64,000 nt of DNA. Source: an uncultured Cryomorphaceae bacterium. GTDB taxonomy: Bacteria; Bacteroidota; Bacteroidia; Flavobacteriales; Schleiferiaceae. Positions within the stretch are counted from its first letter, which is position 1. Each line of letters begins with the position of its first letter. Where the stretch lies: positions 62,001 through 126,000 of the forward strand of contig CAJWKU010000002.1 in assembly GCA_913043005.1 (NCBI GenBank), written 5' to 3'. The translations under genes were made by a program, and so were the position numbers. Positions 37,536 to 49,680 of this stretch are shown piece after piece. The notes beneath the pieces are model-generated. The model did no database searches. It was not told the origin of the DNA and worked only from the letters and a program-made list of their open reading frames with translations.

Positions 37536-38720
37536 ATGGATTTAAAACAATCATTTCTGCACCACCTAGCGCCTACAACTGAGTCACCCATGGCTTTAAC
37601 ATTTTCTAAGGCAAAAGGAATTTATTTATTTGACCCGCAAGGAAATAAATATTTAGATATGATTAGCGGGATTGGAGTGGCTAATATCGGTCATAGCCAC
37701 CCCGATGTTACTTCAGCGGTGCATGAGCAAGTTGACTCTCACATGCACTTAATGGTTTATGGAGAGTTTATTCAAAAAAAACAAGTAACCTATGCCGAAT
37801 TAGTGACAAAAACACTTTCTGACCAATTACAATGTGTTTATTGGGTTAATTCTGGAACTGAAGCGACAGAGGGTGCTTTCAAACTAGCAAAACGAATAAC
37901 TGGTAGATCTGAAATCATTTCCTTCAAAGGATCCTATCATGGATCAACATTAGGAGCACTTTCAGCAATGGGGTATGAAAAATATAAGAGAGCATATAGA
38001 CCATTAATCCCGGGCCACAGGCAGCTAAATTATAATGATATTAAATCATTAGACGAAATCTCTTCTCGCACCGCTGCAGTAATCGTAGAATGTATACAAG
38101 CCGGTTCTGGATATACCAAAGGCACAAAAGAATTTATCTCCGAACTATCTCTAAGATGCTCAGCACTCGGAGTTATGCTAATTATTGATGAATGCCAAAC
38201 TGGTTTTGGAAGAACCGGAAAACTTTTCGCGCACCAATTGTATGAAGTAACACCTGATATTCTTTGTTTAGGAAAAGCTCTTGGTGGAGGACTGCCCTTG
38301 GGGGCTTTCATATCATCCAAAAAAAATATGAAAAATCTTGCCCATGACCCTATGCTAGGCCATATAACAACTTTTGGCGGGAGCCCCTTAAGCTGTGCAG
38401 CTGGAAAAGCAGCGTTAGAAGTATTGATTGCTTCGGATTGGATGAGTTCGGTTAATGAACTCGGTGAAATTATAACTAATACATTAATGGACCACCCCAA
38501 AGTCAAAAGTATAAAGGGTATGGGATTATTAATTTCAATCTTCTTGGATAGTCCAGAAGTGGTTCTTCAGATTCAAAAAAAATTAATAGAACGAAAAATA
38601 ATTACAAACTTTTTTCTTTTTGAGGATACAGCATTGAGAATAACACCACCGTTATGCATTAAAAAGAAAGAACTAAAATATTTTACCTCAAATTTGATTC
38701 AGGTTCTAAACGAATTATAA
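37536..38720 (+). CDS. Class III (acetylornithine-like) aminotransferase
   Basis: This 394-residue PLP enzyme has the class III pattern: GSYHGSTLGALSAMG, LIIDECQTGFGRTGKLFAHQ and the Schiff-base lysine in CLGKALGGGLPLGAFISS (about residue 247). The N-terminal KGIYLFDPQGNKYLDMISGIG is typical. Family members act on ornithine, acetylornithine, 4-aminobutyrate or other omega-amines. No arginine-pathway neighbours are present, so the substrate is unassigned. It follows the transketolase C-terminal gene by 65 bases and precedes a small membrane protein by 3 bases. Confidence 0.88.
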   Translation: MDLKQSFLHHLAPTTESPMALTFSKAKGIYLFDPQGNKYLDMISGIGVANIGHSHPDVTSAVHEQVDSHMHLMVYGEFIQKKQVTYAELVTKTLSDQLQCVYWVNSGTEATEGAFKLAKRITGRSEIISFKGSYHGSTLGALSAMGYEKYKRAYRPLIPGHRQLNYNDIKSLDEISSRTAAVIVECIQAGSGYTKGTKEFISELSLRCSALGVMLIIDECQTGFGRTGKLFAHQLYEVTPDILCLGKALGGGLPLGAFISSKKNMKNLAHDPMLGHITTFGGSPLSCAAGKAALEVLIASDWMSSVNELGEIITNTLMDHPKVKSIKGMGLLISIFLDSPEVVLQIQKKLIERKIITNFFLFEDTALRITPPLCIKKKELKYFTSNLIQVLNEL

Positions 38721-38723
38721 CAT

Positions 38724-38960
38724 ATGGAAAAGCCAAAAAAACCAACAAAAAAACCAAGTTTAATAAAGGGTGTTATAATCCTAGCATTCTCATTTCCGTT
38801 TTTATTTGCAGGACCCGCATTTTATTTTTGGATCGGAGCACCAGCTCTAAGACAGGGAAATTGGGGATGGACAGCCTTTATAGTCATTAGCATGTTTGTC
38901 GGTGCCGGACTGATTATCCGCGGTATTGTCGCTATACTCGATAGTTTTTTTGAAAACTAA
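38724..38960 (+). CDS. Small two-helix membrane protein, DUF6095-like
   Basis: This 78-residue protein has a lysine/proline-rich start (MEKPKKPTKKPSLIKG) and two hydrophobic segments (GVIILAFSFPFLFAGPAFYF and AFIVISMFVGAGLIIRGIV). Its shape resembles the DUF6095 family of Flavobacteria, often found in this genomic position after an aminotransferase; I could not confirm this. It starts 3 bases after the aminotransferase stop and is convergent with the DUF3467 gene. Function unknown. Confidence 0.7.
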   Translation: MEKPKKPTKKPSLIKGVIILAFSFPFLFAGPAFYFWIGAPALRQGNWGWTAFIVISMFVGAGLIIRGIVAILDSFFEN

Positions 38961-38994
38961 CAAAGCAAAAGCGATAAACGAACAAACTATTTTC

Positions 38995-39303
38995 TTAGGC
39001 CTGGCCCGTTGGTCCCCCGAAATGAATTGGAATTTGGGGGTGATCAGTTTCTGATATTTTTCCGTGTGCAGTCTCGAATCGAGCAACATTTTCGTCAAGA
39101 GCGCTTATTAGTCTTTTAGCATGCTGAGGGGTTAAAATAACACGAGCCTTTACCCGCGCTTTCGGTAAACCTGGCATCATCTGAATAAAGTCTAGAACAA
39201 ATTCTGAAGGTGAATGATTAATCACAGCCAAATTGCTGTAAATTCCATCAGCCATTTCTGGACTTAGTTCAATTTGAACTTGATTTTCTTTATCATCACT
39301 CAT
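38995..39303 (-). CDS. DUF3467 family protein
   Basis: This 102-residue soluble protein matches DUF3467: QIELSPEMADGIYSNLAVI, PSEFVLDFIQMMPGLPKARV and RVILTPQHAKRLISALDENV. The family commonly follows rpoC in Bacteroidota. Here the start codon is 12 bases after the rpoC stop, implying co-expression with RNA polymerase. Its function is not established; the conserved position makes a link to transcription plausible but unproven. No terminator hairpin is visible after it. Confidence 0.88.
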   Translation of the reverse strand: MSDDKENQVQIELSPEMADGIYSNLAVINHSPSEFVLDFIQMMPGLPKARVKARVILTPQHAKRLISALDENVARFETAHGKISETDHPQIPIHFGGPTGQA

Positions 39304-39315
39304 ACCATCAACATA

Positions 39316-42300
39316 TTAATCCTCAACATCAATATCTACTGTCTTTCTTGACATCATTTCCTCATATTCATCTTTACTTCCCACGACAGAAGTATAGTAC
39401 TTTTTAAGACCTGTACCTGCAGGAATACGATGACCAACAATCACATTCTCTTTCAATCCCTCAAGAGTATCTTGCTTAGCAGCAATTGCCGCTTCATTCA
39501 ATACTTTAGTAGTTTCCTGGAAAGATGCAGCAGAGACCCAAGATTTTGTCTGAAGAGAAGCCCTGGTAATACCCTGTAAAATAAGCTTAGCCGTTGCTGG
39601 CTCTGCATCTCGTGCTTCAACTATAATTTTATCTGATCGCTTCAAGAGGGAATTCTCATCACGGAGTCTTCTGGTAGATATCTTCATTCCCGCTTTTAAT
39701 GAATCGCTCTCTCCAGCGTCAACAACAATTTTTCTGTCAAAAATTGAATCGTTTTCAGTTATAAAATCAATTGTATGCTCCAAATGGCCTTCAAGGAAAG
39801 ATGTATCTCCACCATCGACTATTTCCACTTTACGCATCATCTGCCGCACAATCACTTCAAAATGTTTATCATTAATTTTCACTCCCTGCAAACGATAAAC
39901 TTCTTGGATTTCATTTACCAAGTACTCTTGAACTGCAGTAGGGCCCTGTATAGCAAGGATATCTGCAGGCGTAATAGCTCCATCACTCAAAGCAGATCCA
40001 GCGCGAACAAAATCATTTTCTTGAACCAATATTTGCTTTGATAAATTTATCAAATATTTTCTTTGCTCACCTGTCTTACTTTCAATGATAATCTCACGAT
40101 TTCCACGCTTAATTTTACCATAAGAAACAGTACCATCAATTGCAGCAACTACTGAAGGATTAGAAGGGTTTCTTGCTTCAAATAATTCTGTGACACGAGG
40201 AAGACCACCTGTAATATCCCCAGCCTTTGCTCCACGTCGAGGAATTTTTACTAATATTTTTCCTGCTTTTATTTCTTCTGATTCATCAACCATAAGATGC
40301 GCACCGACAGGTAAGGTGTAATGCTTTATTTCATTACCTTTCTTGTCCATGACTTTTAGCATCGATACTAATTTCTTATTTCGATTATCAGAAATAACCT
40401 TGTCCTGGAAACCTGTTTGTTCGTCAATTTCAACTTTATAAGTTACACCTTGAACAATATCTTGATATGCAATAGTTCCCGCATGTTCTGAAATAATAAC
40501 AGCATTATACGGATCCCACGAACATATGACATCGCCTTTCTTGACTTTATCTCCACTTTTCACAAGTAAGCTCGATCCGTAAGGAATATTACCAGTCATG
40601 ACGGCAATACCTGTATTCGAATCAACTACCTTCATTTCTCCAGTCCTACCGATAACTATATTAGACTTTTTCCCGTCACTATTCTCACCGATAACAGTAC
40701 GAACCTCTTCAAGTTCAACTGTACCGTCAAATTTCGCACTTAGATTACTTATTTCAGAGACATTACCAGCGGTTCCACCAACGTGGAAAGTACGCAATGT
40801 CAACTGTGTTCCTGGCTCTCCAATTGATTGAGCTGCTAAAACACCAACAGCCTCTCCTTTTTGAACAAACTTAGCAGTAGACAAGTTTCGACCATAGCAT
40901 TTTGCACAAATCCCACGTTTACTTTCACACGTTAGAGGAGAACGAACTTCAACAGATTCAATCGGTGATTTACCTATTTTAACAGCCGTAATATCTGAAA
41001 TCATTTCACCTGACTCAACATAAGTTTCACCTGTAAGAGGATCAATAACATCCATAAGAGAAACACGTCCAGCTATTCTTTCAGATAAAGACTCTACAAT
41101 TTCTTCATTCTTTCTTAATGCCTGAATCTCCAGCCCCCTTAACGTTCCGCAGTCATCTTCATTCACTATGACATCCTGAGCAACATCGTGAAGACGACGA
41201 GTCAAATACCCAGCATCTGCCGTTTTTAATGCAGTATCAGCAAGTCCTTTACGAGCACCGTGAGTTGAAATGAAATACTCAAGAATAGATAGCCCCTCTT
41301 TAAAGTTAGATATGATAGGGTTTTCGATAATTTCACCACCACTAGAACCGGATTTTTGAGGTTTCGCCATCAAACCACGCATTCCGGATAACTGACGAAT
41401 CTGTTCTTTTGAACCACGAGCACCAGAATCTAACATCATATATATTGGGTTAAAGCCTTGACGGTCATTTATTAACTGAGACATTGCTGACTGAGTTAAC
41501 CGAGCATTTGCATTTGTCCAAACATCAATAACTTGATTATACCTCTCGTTATTCGTTATCAGTCCCATATTATAATTAGTAAGTATGCCTTCTACTTCAG
41601 TATCAGCTCCACTAATCAAGGATTCTTTTATCTCCGGAACCATAATATCACCCAGTGAAAATGACAAGCCTCCAAAAAATGCGTTTGAATAACCTAGGTT
41701 CTTCATTTCATCCAAAAACTTAGCCGTTCTTGGAACATCTGTTCTCGTTAGAATTCCAGCAATAATATCTCGTAAAGCTTTCTTTGTTAAAACCTCATTT
41801 ATAAATCCAACTCCTTCCGGAACAACTTGGTTAAATAACACGCGGCCTACGCTAGTTTCAATTACCTTGGAAATAAGGTTACCATCTTCCCCATCAACCA
41901 AAGTTCTGACTTTGATATATGCATTTAAATCAACACGCTTTTCATTGTAGGCAATATTTACCTCTTCAGCTGAATAAAAAGTCATCCCCTCGCCTTTAAC
42001 GGAATCTCCAGGCAGGTTTCTTTTTGCTTTCGTCATATAATACAAGCCTAATACCATATCCTGGGATGGAACTGTTATCGGTGAACCATTTGCTGGATTC
42101 AATATATTATGAGAGGCAAGCATTAATATCTGAGCTTCTAAGATCGCAGCAGGTCCTAGTGGTAAATGAACCGCCATTTGATCACCGTCAAAATCTGCAT
42201 TAAACGCAGTACAAGTAAGCGGGTGCAGTTGAATTGCTTTACCCTCTATCATTTTCGGTTGAAAAGCTTGAATTCCCAATCTATGAAGAGTTGGGGCCCG

Positions 42301-43620
42301 ATTCAGTAGTACTGGGTGCCCCTTCATTACATTCTCTAAAATATCCCAAACAACTGCTTCCCTATTGTCAATAATTTTTTTTGCTGACTTAACGGTCTTA
42401 ACAATACCTCTTTCAATAAGCTTACGGACAATAAATGGTTTGTATAACTCAGCAGCCATTCCTTTTGGAAGTCCGCATTCATGTAGTTTTAAATCTGGTC
42501 CAATAACAATAACCGAACGTGCAGAATAATCTACACGTTTTCCTAGTAAATTCTGTCTGAACCTACCCTGCTTACCTTTAAGACTATCGCTAAGTGATTT
42601 TAATGGACGATTACTCTCTGTTTTGACAGCACTTGCTTTTCGGGTATTATCAAATAAACTATCTACCGACTCTTGAAGCATACGTTTCTCATTACGCAGA
42701 ATGACCTCTGGAGCCTTGATTTCAAGCAAACGTTTCAATCGATTATTTCGAATTATCACTCTTCGATACAAATCATTAAGATCAGATGTCGCAAATCTTC
42801 CACCATCTAGAGGTACAAGGGGCCGTAATTCTGGTGGTATGATTGGTACAACTTTTATCAGCATCCATTCAGGTTTATTTTCCATTCGAGAATTAGCATC
42901 ACGCATAGACTCAACGACTTGAAGACGTTTCAATGCTTCTTGTTTACGCTGTTGAGATGTCTCTTTAGCAGCTTTATCTCTGAGATCATATGACATTTGA
43001 TCTAAGTCAAGTCTCTGAATCAGCATCAATAAAGCTTCTGCTCCCATTTTAGCAATGAACTTAGTTGGATCGGTATCATCTAGGTACATGTTTTCTGCAG
43101 GGAGTCGATCTAAGGCATCTAAATACTCCTCTTCAGTCAAGAATTGCATGTGAGTAAATTCATTACCCTCATCATCCACAGCTGAACCATTTTGAATAAC
43201 AATATATCTTTCATAATATATTATCATATCCAATTTTTTAGTTGGGATTCCAAGCAGGTAACCAATCTTATTCGGTAAAGACCGGAAGTACCAAATATGA
43301 GCAACGGGTACAACAAGATTAATGTGACCTATGCGTTCGCGACGCACTTTTTTCTCGGTAACTTCGACACCACAACGGTCGCAAACAATACCCTTGTATC
43401 GAATGCGCTTATACTTTCCACAAGCACATTCAAAATCCTTTACGGGGCCAAAAATACGCTCACAAAACAAACCATCACGTTCGGGTTTATGTGTTCTATA
43501 ATTAATAGTTTCTGGCTTTAAAACTTCCCCACTTGAGCGTTCCAAAAGGAACTCTGGTGATGCCAATCCAATCGTTATCGATTGAAAGCTGCCGGTTGTA
43601 TTTGTTTCTGATTTTCTCAT
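39316..43620 (-). CDS. rpoC: DNA-directed RNA polymerase beta' subunit
   Basis: This 1434-residue subunit holds the active site of RNA polymerase. The N-terminal zinc finger has [20 protein letters not shown], and the catalytic magnesium triad is in [15 protein letters not shown]. The second zinc region contains [13 protein letters not shown]. The bridge helix and trigger loop region reads [20 protein letters not shown]. It starts 37 bases after rpoB. The length is usual for Bacteroidota, which carry insertions relative to some other phyla. No disruption was seen. Confidence 0.97.
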   Translation of the reverse strand: MRKSETNTTGSFQSITIGLASPEFLLERSSGEVLKPETINYRTHKPERDGLFCERIFGPVKDFECACGKYKRIRYKGIVCDRCGVEVTEKKVRRERIGHINLVVPVAHIWYFRSLPNKIGYLLGIPTKKLDMIIYYERYIVIQNGSAVDDEGNEFTHMQFLTEEEYLDALDRLPAENMYLDDTDPTKFIAKMGAEALLMLIQRLDLDQMSYDLRDKAAKETSQQRKQEALKRLQVVESMRDANSRMENKPEWMLIKVVPIIPPELRPLVPLDGGRFATSDLNDLYRRVIIRNNRLKRLLEIKAPEVILRNEKRMLQESVDSLFDNTRKASAVKTESNRPLKSLSDSLKGKQGRFRQNLLGKRVDYSARSVIVIGPDLKLHECGLPKGMAAELYKPFIVRKLIERGIVKTVKSAKKIIDNREAVVWDILENVMKGHPVLLNRAPTLHRLGIQAFQPKMIEGKAIQLHPLTCTAFNADFDGDQMAVHLPLGPAAILEAQILMLASHNILNPANGSPITVPSQDMVLGLYYMTKAKRNLPGDSVKGEGMTFYSAEEVNIAYNEKRVDLNAYIKVRTLVDGEDGNLISKVIETSVGRVLFNQVVPEGVGFINEVLTKKALRDIIAGILTRTDVPRTAKFLDEMKNLGYSNAFFGGLSFSLGDIMVPEIKESLISGADTEVEGILTNYNMGLITNNERYNQVIDVWTNANARLTQSAMSQLINDRQGFNPIYMMLDSGARGSKEQIRQLSGMRGLMAKPQKSGSSGGEIIENPIISNFKEGLSILEYFISTHGARKGLADTALKTADAGYLTRRLHDVAQDVIVNEDDCGTLRGLEIQALRKNEEIVESLSERIAGRVSLMDVIDPLTGETYVESGEMISDITAVKIGKSPIESVEVRSPLTCESKRGICAKCYGRNLSTAKFVQKGEAVGVLAAQSIGEPGTQLTLRTFHVGGTAGNVSEISNLSAKFDGTVELEEVRTVIGENSDGKKSNIVIGRTGEMKVVDSNTGIAVMTGNIPYGSSLLVKSGDKVKKGDVICSWDPYNAVIISEHAGTIAYQDIVQGVTYKVEIDEQTGFQDKVISDNRNKKLVSMLKVMDKKGNEIKHYTLPVGAHLMVDESEEIKAGKILVKIPRRGAKAGDITGGLPRVTELFEARNPSNPSVVAAIDGTVSYGKIKRGNREIIIESKTGEQRKYLINLSKQILVQENDFVRAGSALSDGAITPADILAIQGPTAVQEYLVNEIQEVYRLQGVKINDKHFEVIVRQMMRKVEIVDGGDTSFLEGHLEHTIDFITENDSIFDRKIVVDAGESDSLKAGMKISTRRLRDENSLLKRSDKIIVEARDAEPATAKLILQGITRASLQTKSWVSAASFQETTKVLNEAAIAAKQDTLEGLKENVIVGHRIPAGTGLKKYYTSVVGSKDEYEEMMSRKTVDIDVED

Positions 43621-43657
43621 AGCTCTACTATCAGTATGTGATTTTCAATAATTTCAA

Positions 43658-46600
43658 TTAGTCTAGGTTGACTTTAAGTCCAAGTCCTTGTAATTCGTGA
43701 AGTAATACGTTAAAAGACTCAGGGATTCCTGGTTCTGGCATACGATCACCTTTCACTATTGCCTCATATGTTTTGGCACGCCCGATAACATCATCAGACT
43801 TCACAGTAAGAATTTCTCTCAAAATATTTGATGCCCCAAATGCTTCTAAAGCCCAAACTTCCATTTCACCAAATCTTTGGCCTCCAAACTGCGCTTTACC
43901 TCCCAACGGCTGCTGCGTAATTAAGGAATATGGCCCTATCGAACGTGCATGCATTTTGTCATCAACCATATGGCCAAGCTTCAACATATAAATAACACCC
44001 ACAGTAGCTTTTTGATCAAAAGCTACTCCTGTACCCCCATCGTATAGCTGCGTATGGCCAAACGTTGGAATTCCAGCTTCTTCGGTGTAGCCTGTAATTT
44101 CATCCAAAGTTGCTCCATCAAAAATTGGAGTTGCAAATTTCTCTCCTGTTTTTAGCCCAGCCCAGCCCAGAACCGTTTCATATATCTGACCAATATTCAT
44201 ACGAGAAGGAACACCCAAAGGATTTAAGACAATATCAACTGGAGTTCCATCTGAAAGGAAAGGCATATCTTCTTCACGAACAATTTTCGCTACAATACCC
44301 TTGTTACCGTGACGTCCAGCCATTTTATCCCCAACCTTAAGCTTGCGCTTTTTAGCAATAATAACTTTCGCCATTTTCACAATGCCAGCTGGTAATTCAT
44401 CTCCAACAGAAATAGTAAATTTCTGGCGCCGGTAGACACCACCCATATCACTCTCCTTGATTTTATAATTATGAAGAAGGTTATCTATTGATTTATTTCT
44501 TGAGTCGTCCGTAGTCCATGTCCCACCGGTTAGGTGAGTGTAATCATCTATTCCATTTAAGATCTTCAAGGTAAACTTAGTGCCCTTTGGAACAATTTCT
44601 TCATTTAGGTCATTAGTAACACCCTGACATGTCTTTCCCGAGACCAGTTTAGCAAGTTTTTCAATTAAAACCACCCTCAGATTATCAAGCTGAGAATTAA
44701 ATTTGGATTCTAAAGATTGAAGCTCTTCTTTGTCCCGAATTCGTTGACGCTTGTCCTTGACGCTTCGACTAAAAAGTTTCTTATCAATTACAACACCATG
44801 CAATGATGGTGATGCCTTCAAAGAAGCATCTCTAACATCACCTGCTTTATCTCCAAATATCGCACGCAAAAGTTTCTCTTCTGGAGAAGGGTCACTTTCA
44901 CCTTTCGGGGTTATTTTTCCAATTAAAATATCTCCAGGATTAACCTCAGCTCCAACTCTAATAATACCATTTTCATCAAGATCTTTAGTTGCCTCTTCAC
45001 TCACGTTTGGTATATCAGAAGTTAATTCTTCCATTCCCAATTTTGTATCTCTAACATCCAAGGTATATTCATCCATATGGATAGAAGTGAATATATCTTC
45101 CCTTACTACTCGCTCATTAATTACAATAGCATCCTCAAAATTGTAACCTTTCCATGGCATAAATGATACCAAAAGATTTCGCCCTAAAGCTAATTCTCCT
45201 CCTTGGGTAGCATATCCTTCGCACAAAACTTGTCCACGATCAACTCTTTCGCCACTTTTAACAATTGGTTTAAGATTGATTGTTGTACTCTGATTTGTTT
45301 TTAAGAATTTAGTCAGGGGATAGGATTTCGTAGCAGAATCAAAACTTACTAGCTCTTCATCATCCGTGCGATCGTAATCAATCTGAATTTCTTTCGCATC
45401 CACGTACCTTACTACTCCGGGACCCTCGGCATTAATTAAAACGCGAGAATCATGTGCAACTTGAAGCTCTAATCCTGTTCCAACAATTGGAGATTCAGGC
45501 CTCAACAGAGGCACCGCTTGTCGCATCATATTTGACCCCATTAGGGCACGATTAGCATCATCATGCTCCAAAAATGGAATCAAGGAGGCTGAAATAGATG
45601 CAATCTGATTAGGAGCGACATCCATCAGGTCAACCTTTTTCGGATCAACAACAGGAAAATCACCTTCATCTCTCGCTTTTACCTTATCGTTTACAAATGT
45701 CCCATCCGAATTCAACGGAGCATTTGCTTGAGCAATAACTTTACTCTCTTCTGCATCTGCTGCAAAATAAACTGGTTCGGTATCAAGCTGAACTCTTCCT
45801 TCATCGTCAACTGATCGGTAAGGGGTCTCTATGAATCCCATACTATTAACTTTAGCGTAGACACACAAAGATGAAATTAATCCAATATTGGGACCTTCAG
45901 GTGTCTCGATGGGACATAACCGACCATAATGAGTATAATGGACATCACGAACCTCAAATCCAGCTCTCTCCCGACTAAGACCTCCAGGTCCTAGAGCAGA
46001 GAGACGACGTTTGTGCGTAATCTCTGCTAGTGGATTGGTTTGATCCATAAATTGACTCAATTGATTGGTACCAAAAAACGAATTAATCACTGAGCTCAAT
46101 GTTTTCGCATTGATTAAGTCAACCGGAGTAAAAACTTCATTGTCCCTTACGTTCATCCTTTCTCTGATAGTTCTCGCCATTCTAGCAAGACCAACTCCAA
46201 ACTGATTCGCCATTTGCTCACCAACAGTGCGGACTCTTCTATTTGAAAGGTGATCAATATCATCAATTTCAGCTTTGGAGTTAATCAATTCAATTAAGTA
46301 TTTTATGATTGAAATTATATCTTGCTTACTTAATACTTGTTGATCTTTTTCAATATCCAAATTTAATTTATTATTCAGTCGATAACGTCCAACCTCTCCT
46401 AGGCTATATCGTTGTTCGGAGAAGAATAATTTATCAATGATTCCACGCGCCGTTTCTTCATCGGGCGGTTCGGCATTACGTAATTGTCTGTAAATATGCT
46501 CTACTGCCTCGATTTCAGAATTTGTAGGATCCTTTTGAAGTGTATTATAAATTATTGAGAATTCACCTTCAATAACATCTTTTTTATGCAATAAAATAGT

Positions 46601-47467
46601 CGGCACTTCTGCCTCGAGAATCATTGCAACATGATCTTTCTCAAGTATTGTATCCCGATCGAGAATTACCTCATTTCTTTCAATTGATACGACTTCACCT
46701 GTATCCTCATCAACAAAATCTTCGATCCAAGTTTTTAAAACACGAGCAGCTAATTTCCTACCTACGGTACGCTTTAAACCAGCCTTGGAGACTTTAATCT
46801 CTTCAGCAAGATCAAATATTTCGAGAATATCCTTATCCCGCTCATAACCAATTGCACGAAATAAAGTTGTAACTGGTAATTTCTTTTTCCGATCAATGTA
46901 TGCGTACATAACATTGTTTATATCCGTAGCAAATTCTATCCAACTACCTTTAAATGGTATCACCCTTGCAGAATATAACTTTGTGCCATTGGCGTGGAAA
47001 CTTTGTCCAAAGAAAACACCAGGTGACCTGTGAAGTTGTGAAACGATCACACGCTCCGCTCCATTCACAATAAAAGTACCACGAGGACTCATATATGGAA
47101 TTGTACCCAAGTAAACATCTTGCACGATTGTTTCAAAATCCTCATGCTCTGGGTCAGTACAATATAATTTTAATCGAGCTTTTAGAGGAACACTAAAGGT
47201 CAGTCCACGCTCTATACATTCCATTTCCCGATACCTTGGAGGATCGACGAAATAGTCTATAAATTCCAAAACAAACTGGTTTCGCGAATCTGATATTGGG
47301 AAATTCTCGTTAAACGTTTTAAAAAGGCCCTCATCAGAACGGTCTTCAGGTTTAGTATCGATTTGAAAGAAGTCCCTAAATGACTTGATCTGAATATCAA
47401 GAAAATCAGGAGTATCTGCCTGAGCGAAAGTAGAGGTGAAGTTAATTCGCGGTTGAACGTGCGCCAT
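43658..47467 (-). CDS. rpoB: DNA-directed RNA polymerase beta subunit
   Basis: This 1269-residue subunit is complete. The rifampicin-binding cluster reads [19 protein letters not shown], then [18 protein letters not shown], so the residues usually mutated in resistance (the Asp, His and Ser of this region) are all of the sensitive type. Other motifs are [30 protein letters not shown] and the C-terminal [19 protein letters not shown] strong hairpin in the 96-base gap after rplL (47507-47545) may tune expression of rpoBC relative to the ribosomal proteins. Confidence 0.97.
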   Translation of the reverse strand: MAHVQPRINFTSTFAQADTPDFLDIQIKSFRDFFQIDTKPEDRSDEGLFKTFNENFPISDSRNQFVLEFIDYFVDPPRYREMECIERGLTFSVPLKARLKLYCTDPEHEDFETIVQDVYLGTIPYMSPRGTFIVNGAERVIVSQLHRSPGVFFGQSFHANGTKLYSARVIPFKGSWIEFATDINNVMYAYIDRKKKLPVTTLFRAIGYERDKDILEIFDLAEEIKVSKAGLKRTVGRKLAARVLKTWIEDFVDEDTGEVVSIERNEVILDRDTILEKDHVAMILEAEVPTILLHKKDVIEGEFSIIYNTLQKDPTNSEIEAVEHIYRQLRNAEPPDEETARGIIDKLFFSEQRYSLGEVGRYRLNNKLNLDIEKDQQVLSKQDIISIIKYLIELINSKAEIDDIDHLSNRRVRTVGEQMANQFGVGLARMARTIRERMNVRDNEVFTPVDLINAKTLSSVINSFFGTNQLSQFMDQTNPLAEITHKRRLSALGPGGLSRERAGFEVRDVHYTHYGRLCPIETPEGPNIGLISSLCVYAKVNSMGFIETPYRSVDDEGRVQLDTEPVYFAADAEESKVIAQANAPLNSDGTFVNDKVKARDEGDFPVVDPKKVDLMDVAPNQIASISASLIPFLEHDDANRALMGSNMMRQAVPLLRPESPIVGTGLELQVAHDSRVLINAEGPGVVRYVDAKEIQIDYDRTDDEELVSFDSATKSYPLTKFLKTNQSTTINLKPIVKSGERVDRGQVLCEGYATQGGELALGRNLLVSFMPWKGYNFEDAIVINERVVREDIFTSIHMDEYTLDVRDTKLGMEELTSDIPNVSEEATKDLDENGIIRVGAEVNPGDILIGKITPKGESDPSPEEKLLRAIFGDKAGDVRDASLKASPSLHGVVIDKKLFSRSVKDKRQRIRDKEELQSLESKFNSQLDNLRVVLIEKLAKLVSGKTCQGVTNDLNEEIVPKGTKFTLKILNGIDDYTHLTGGTWTTDDSRNKSIDNLLHNYKIKESDMGGVYRRQKFTISVGDELPAGIVKMAKVIIAKKRKLKVGDKMAGRHGNKGIVAKIVREEDMPFLSDGTPVDIVLNPLGVPSRMNIGQIYETVLGWAGLKTGEKFATPIFDGATLDEITGYTEEAGIPTFGHTQLYDGGTGVAFDQKATVGVIYMLKLGHMVDDKMHARSIGPYSLITQQPLGGKAQFGGQRFGEMEVWALEAFGASNILREILTVKSDDVIGRAKTYEAIVKGDRMPEPGIPESFNVLLHELQGLGLKVNLD

Positions 47468-47506
47468 AAAACTCGACTATTGATGAATATTAATGAAATA
47501 CGAAAA

Positions 47507-47545
47507 GGTTTAGGACTTAAAACTTGTGTTTTAAGAGCCTAAACC
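47507..47545 (-). terminator. Hairpin between rplL and rpoB (attenuator or processing site)
   Basis: A near-perfect inverted repeat forms two stacked 8-base stems: GGTTTAGG/CCTAAACC outside and CTTAAAAC/GTTTTAAG inside, with a 1x2 internal bulge and a 4-base loop. On the minus strand it is followed by only four Ts (TTTTCG), so it is more likely a leaky terminator or an RNase site than a full stop. Confidence 0.6.
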
Positions 47546-47563
47546 CGAATGCTAATGTTCTAA

Positions 47564-47941
47564 TTATTTAAGCTCAACTTCAGCTCCAGCCTCCTCAAGT
47601 TGCTTCTTGAGTGCATCAGCTTCATCCTTGCTTACACCTTCCTTAATCGGTGCTGGAGCTGCATCTACTGCGTCTTTAGCATCTTTAAGACCTAGGCCTG
47701 TTAATTCTTTAACCGCCTTAACTACAGCTAACTTAGAAGGGCCTGAACTCTTCAAGATAACATCAAAAGATGATTTTTCTTCAGCAGCGGCTTCTCCGCC
47801 AGCAGCCGGTCCTGCAGCAACTGCAACAGCAGCAGCAGCCGGCTCAATACTGTACTCCTCCTTGAGGTAGTCAGCAAGTTCTTTAACTTCTTTAACTGTC
47901 AAATTGACTAAAGAGTCTCCGAGGTTTTTTATGTCAGCCAT
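47564..47941 (-). CDS. rplL: Ribosomal protein bL12 (L7/L12)
   Basis: This 125-residue protein forms the flexible ribosomal stalk that recruits translation GTPases. An N-terminal dimerisation helix ([16 protein letters not shown]) leads into an alanine-rich hinge ([15 protein letters not shown]) and the C-terminal domain with [20 protein letters not shown]. It lies 53 bases after rplJ, in the usual order, and is followed by a 96-base gap with a strong hairpin before rpoB. Confidence 0.97.
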   Translation of the reverse strand: MADIKNLGDSLVNLTVKEVKELADYLKEEYSIEPAAAAVAVAAGPAAGGEAAAEEKSSFDVILKSSGPSKLAVVKAVKELTGLGLKDAKDAVDAAPAPIKEGVSKDEADALKKQLEEAGAEVELK

Positions 47942-47994
47942 TTTGGTTGATTTTAAAATTAATTTATATACACTATTAAAATATTGAAGCTGAT

Positions 47995-48519
47995 TTAAGA
48001 ATTGCGCTCTTCAAGCGCCTTGATCAATCCAGATATAGTTTGACCACCGCCGGCTTGAATTCCAGAAATCACATTATTAATTGGGCTCTGCAAGAGCAGG
48101 ATAACGTCCCCAATAAGTTCATTCTTAGATTTCAAGCTAGTTAACATTTCGAGCTGCTCGTCGCCAATATATATTGACTCTTCTACATAAGCCCCTTTCA
48201 ACAGAGGTTTCTCACTTTTCTTTCTAAATTCTTTTATCAATTTTGCCGGAAGGTTTCCTGCTTCAGCAATCATGATACTCGAATTTCCTTTTAAAACTGA
48301 TGCGAGCTCACCGAATTCCTTTGTGGATCGTTCCATCGCCTTATTTAAAAGTGCGTTTTTTACAACGGTCATTTTTACATCTGCTTTGTGGCAGGCACGA
48401 CGTAAATCACTTGAATTTTTAGAATCCAACCCTTCGATATCGGTAATGTAAACCGTAGGAGATGATTCTAAAATTGATGTTAGACTATCTATCAGGGTGT
48501 TTTTTTCTTCGCGTGTCAT
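47995..48519 (-). CDS. rplJ: Ribosomal protein uL10
   Basis: This 174-residue protein anchors bL12 dimers to the large subunit. The N-terminal [17 protein letters not shown], the [17 protein letters not shown] segment and the C-terminal helices that bind bL12 ([20 protein letters not shown]) are recognisable. It starts only 14 bases after rplA, so there is no room for a classical long L10 leader; any autoregulation must involve other sites. Confidence 0.95.
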   Translation of the reverse strand: MTREEKNTLIDSLTSILESSPTVYITDIEGLDSKNSSDLRRACHKADVKMTVVKNALLNKAMERSTKEFGELASVLKGNSSIMIAEAGNLPAKLIKEFRKKSEKPLLKGAYVEESIYIGDEQLEMLTSLKSKNELIGDVILLLQSPINNVISGIQAGGGQTISGLIKALEERNS

Positions 48520-48533
48520 AAGAGAATATCTAT

Positions 48534-49223
48534 TTATGCGTTTTTAACTTCAACAGCAATGCCGGGTCCCATAGTTGGGCTCAATGTAACACTGCGCATG
48601 TAGGTTCCTTTTGCAGAGGTTGGTTTCATTTTCACTATTGACGAAATAACTTCGTTAGCATTTTCATGAATTTGGTCGGCCGTAAATGAAACTTTGCCTA
48701 CCCCCGCATGAATAATTCCATAACGATCTACTTTAAAATCAATCTTACCTGCCTTCACTTCACGTACAGCTTTGCCAATATCCATAGTAACAGTACCGGA
48801 TTTAGGATTAGGCATTAGACCCCGAGGTCCTAACACTCTTCCCAAGGGACCAAGTTTACCCATCGCTGCTGGAACGGTAATAATCACATCCACATCAGTC
48901 CAACCAGATTTAATTTTAGCCAAATAATCATCCATTCCAACGAAGTCAGCACCAGCTTCTTTTGCCTCTGCCTCCTTGTCTGGAGTAACTAAGGCTAAAA
49001 CGCGAATTGTTTTTCCACTGCCATTGGGCAGGCTAACAACACCACGAACCATTTGATTCGCTTTTCTGGGATCAACTCCCAATCTTATAGCTAAGTCAAC
49101 AGAGCCGTCAAATTTACTCGTACTGACCTCCTTGACTAGAGCTGAAGCATCCATTAAAGTATATAGCTTACCAGGAACGAGTTTATCCTCTGCAGCCTTA
49201 CGATTTTTACTCAGTTTTGCCAT
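48534..49223 (-). CDS. rplA: Ribosomal protein uL1
   Basis: This 229-residue protein forms the L1 stalk near the E site and often represses its own operon. Motifs are [33 protein letters not shown] and [16 protein letters not shown]. The frame is open to 49256, but I start at the ATG at 49223 ([13 protein letters not shown]), because this matches usual uL1 starts and falls 7 bases after the rplK stop. Confidence 0.96.
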   Translation of the reverse strand: MAKLSKNRKAAEDKLVPGKLYTLMDASALVKEVSTSKFDGSVDLAIRLGVDPRKANQMVRGVVSLPNGSGKTIRVLALVTPDKEAEAKEAGADFVGMDDYLAKIKSGWTDVDVIITVPAAMGKLGPLGRVLGPRGLMPNPKSGTVTMDIGKAVREVKAGKIDFKVDRYGIIHAGVGKVSFTADQIHENANEVISSIVKMKPTSAKGTYMRSVTLSPTMGPGIAVEVKNA

Positions 49224-49230
49224 AATCGAA

Positions 49231-49674
49231 TTAATTAAAACTTGGTTTCGAGCCACTTACTGTGAGCCCCATACTTCGGGCTGTTCCAGCAACCATTTCC
49301 ATAGCAGATGCTGTAGTAAAACAATTAAGATCACTCATTTTATCTTCAGCAATCGTCTGGACTTGAGCCCATGAAACTTTGCCAACTTTTTCTAGGTTTG
49401 GTACACCGGATCCACTTTTTAGTTTTGATGCCTCTAATAACTGGACAGCAACAGGAGGTTGCTTAACAATAAAGTCAAAAGATTTATCAGAATAAACAGT
49501 TATTACTACAGGGAGTAATTTTCCTGCTTTTTCTTGTGTTCTCGCATTAAACTGCTTGCAAAACTCCATAATATTAACACCTTTAGAACCTAAAGCAGGA
49601 CCTACTGGTGGTGATGGGTTAGCTGCGCCACCACGAACTTGAAGTTTCAACAATCCACTAATTTCTTTTGCCAT
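49231..49674 (-). CDS. rplK: Ribosomal protein uL11
   Basis: This 147-residue protein binds the GTPase-associated region of 23S rRNA. Clear motifs are [32 protein letters not shown] and the C-terminal [10 protein letters not shown]. It follows nusG by 6 bases in the conserved secE-nusG-rplK-rplA order. Confidence 0.97.
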   Translation of the reverse strand: MAKEISGLLKLQVRGGAANPSPPVGPALGSKGVNIMEFCKQFNARTQEKAGKLLPVVITVYSDKSFDFIVKQPPVAVQLLEASKLKSGSGVPNLEKVGKVSWAQVQTIAEDKMSDLNCFTTASAMEMVAGTARSMGLTVSGSKPSFN

Positions 49675-49680
49675 TTTATA

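Noticed and set aside
38030-38506. 158-residue open frame opposite the class III aminotransferase gene
   Set aside because: It is entirely antisense to a well-conserved enzyme, has no family motifs, and is explained by codon composition of the real gene.
44751-45146. 131-residue open frame opposite rpoB
   Set aside because: It is a shadow of rpoB with low-complexity serine-rich content and no independent signals.
47607-47870. 87-residue alanine/serine-rich frame opposite rplL
   Set aside because: It arises from the alanine-rich hinge of bL12 read on the other strand.
48520-48533. Classical L10 leader regulating rplJ
   Set aside because: The gap between rplA and rplJ is only 14 bases and cannot hold the leader structure.
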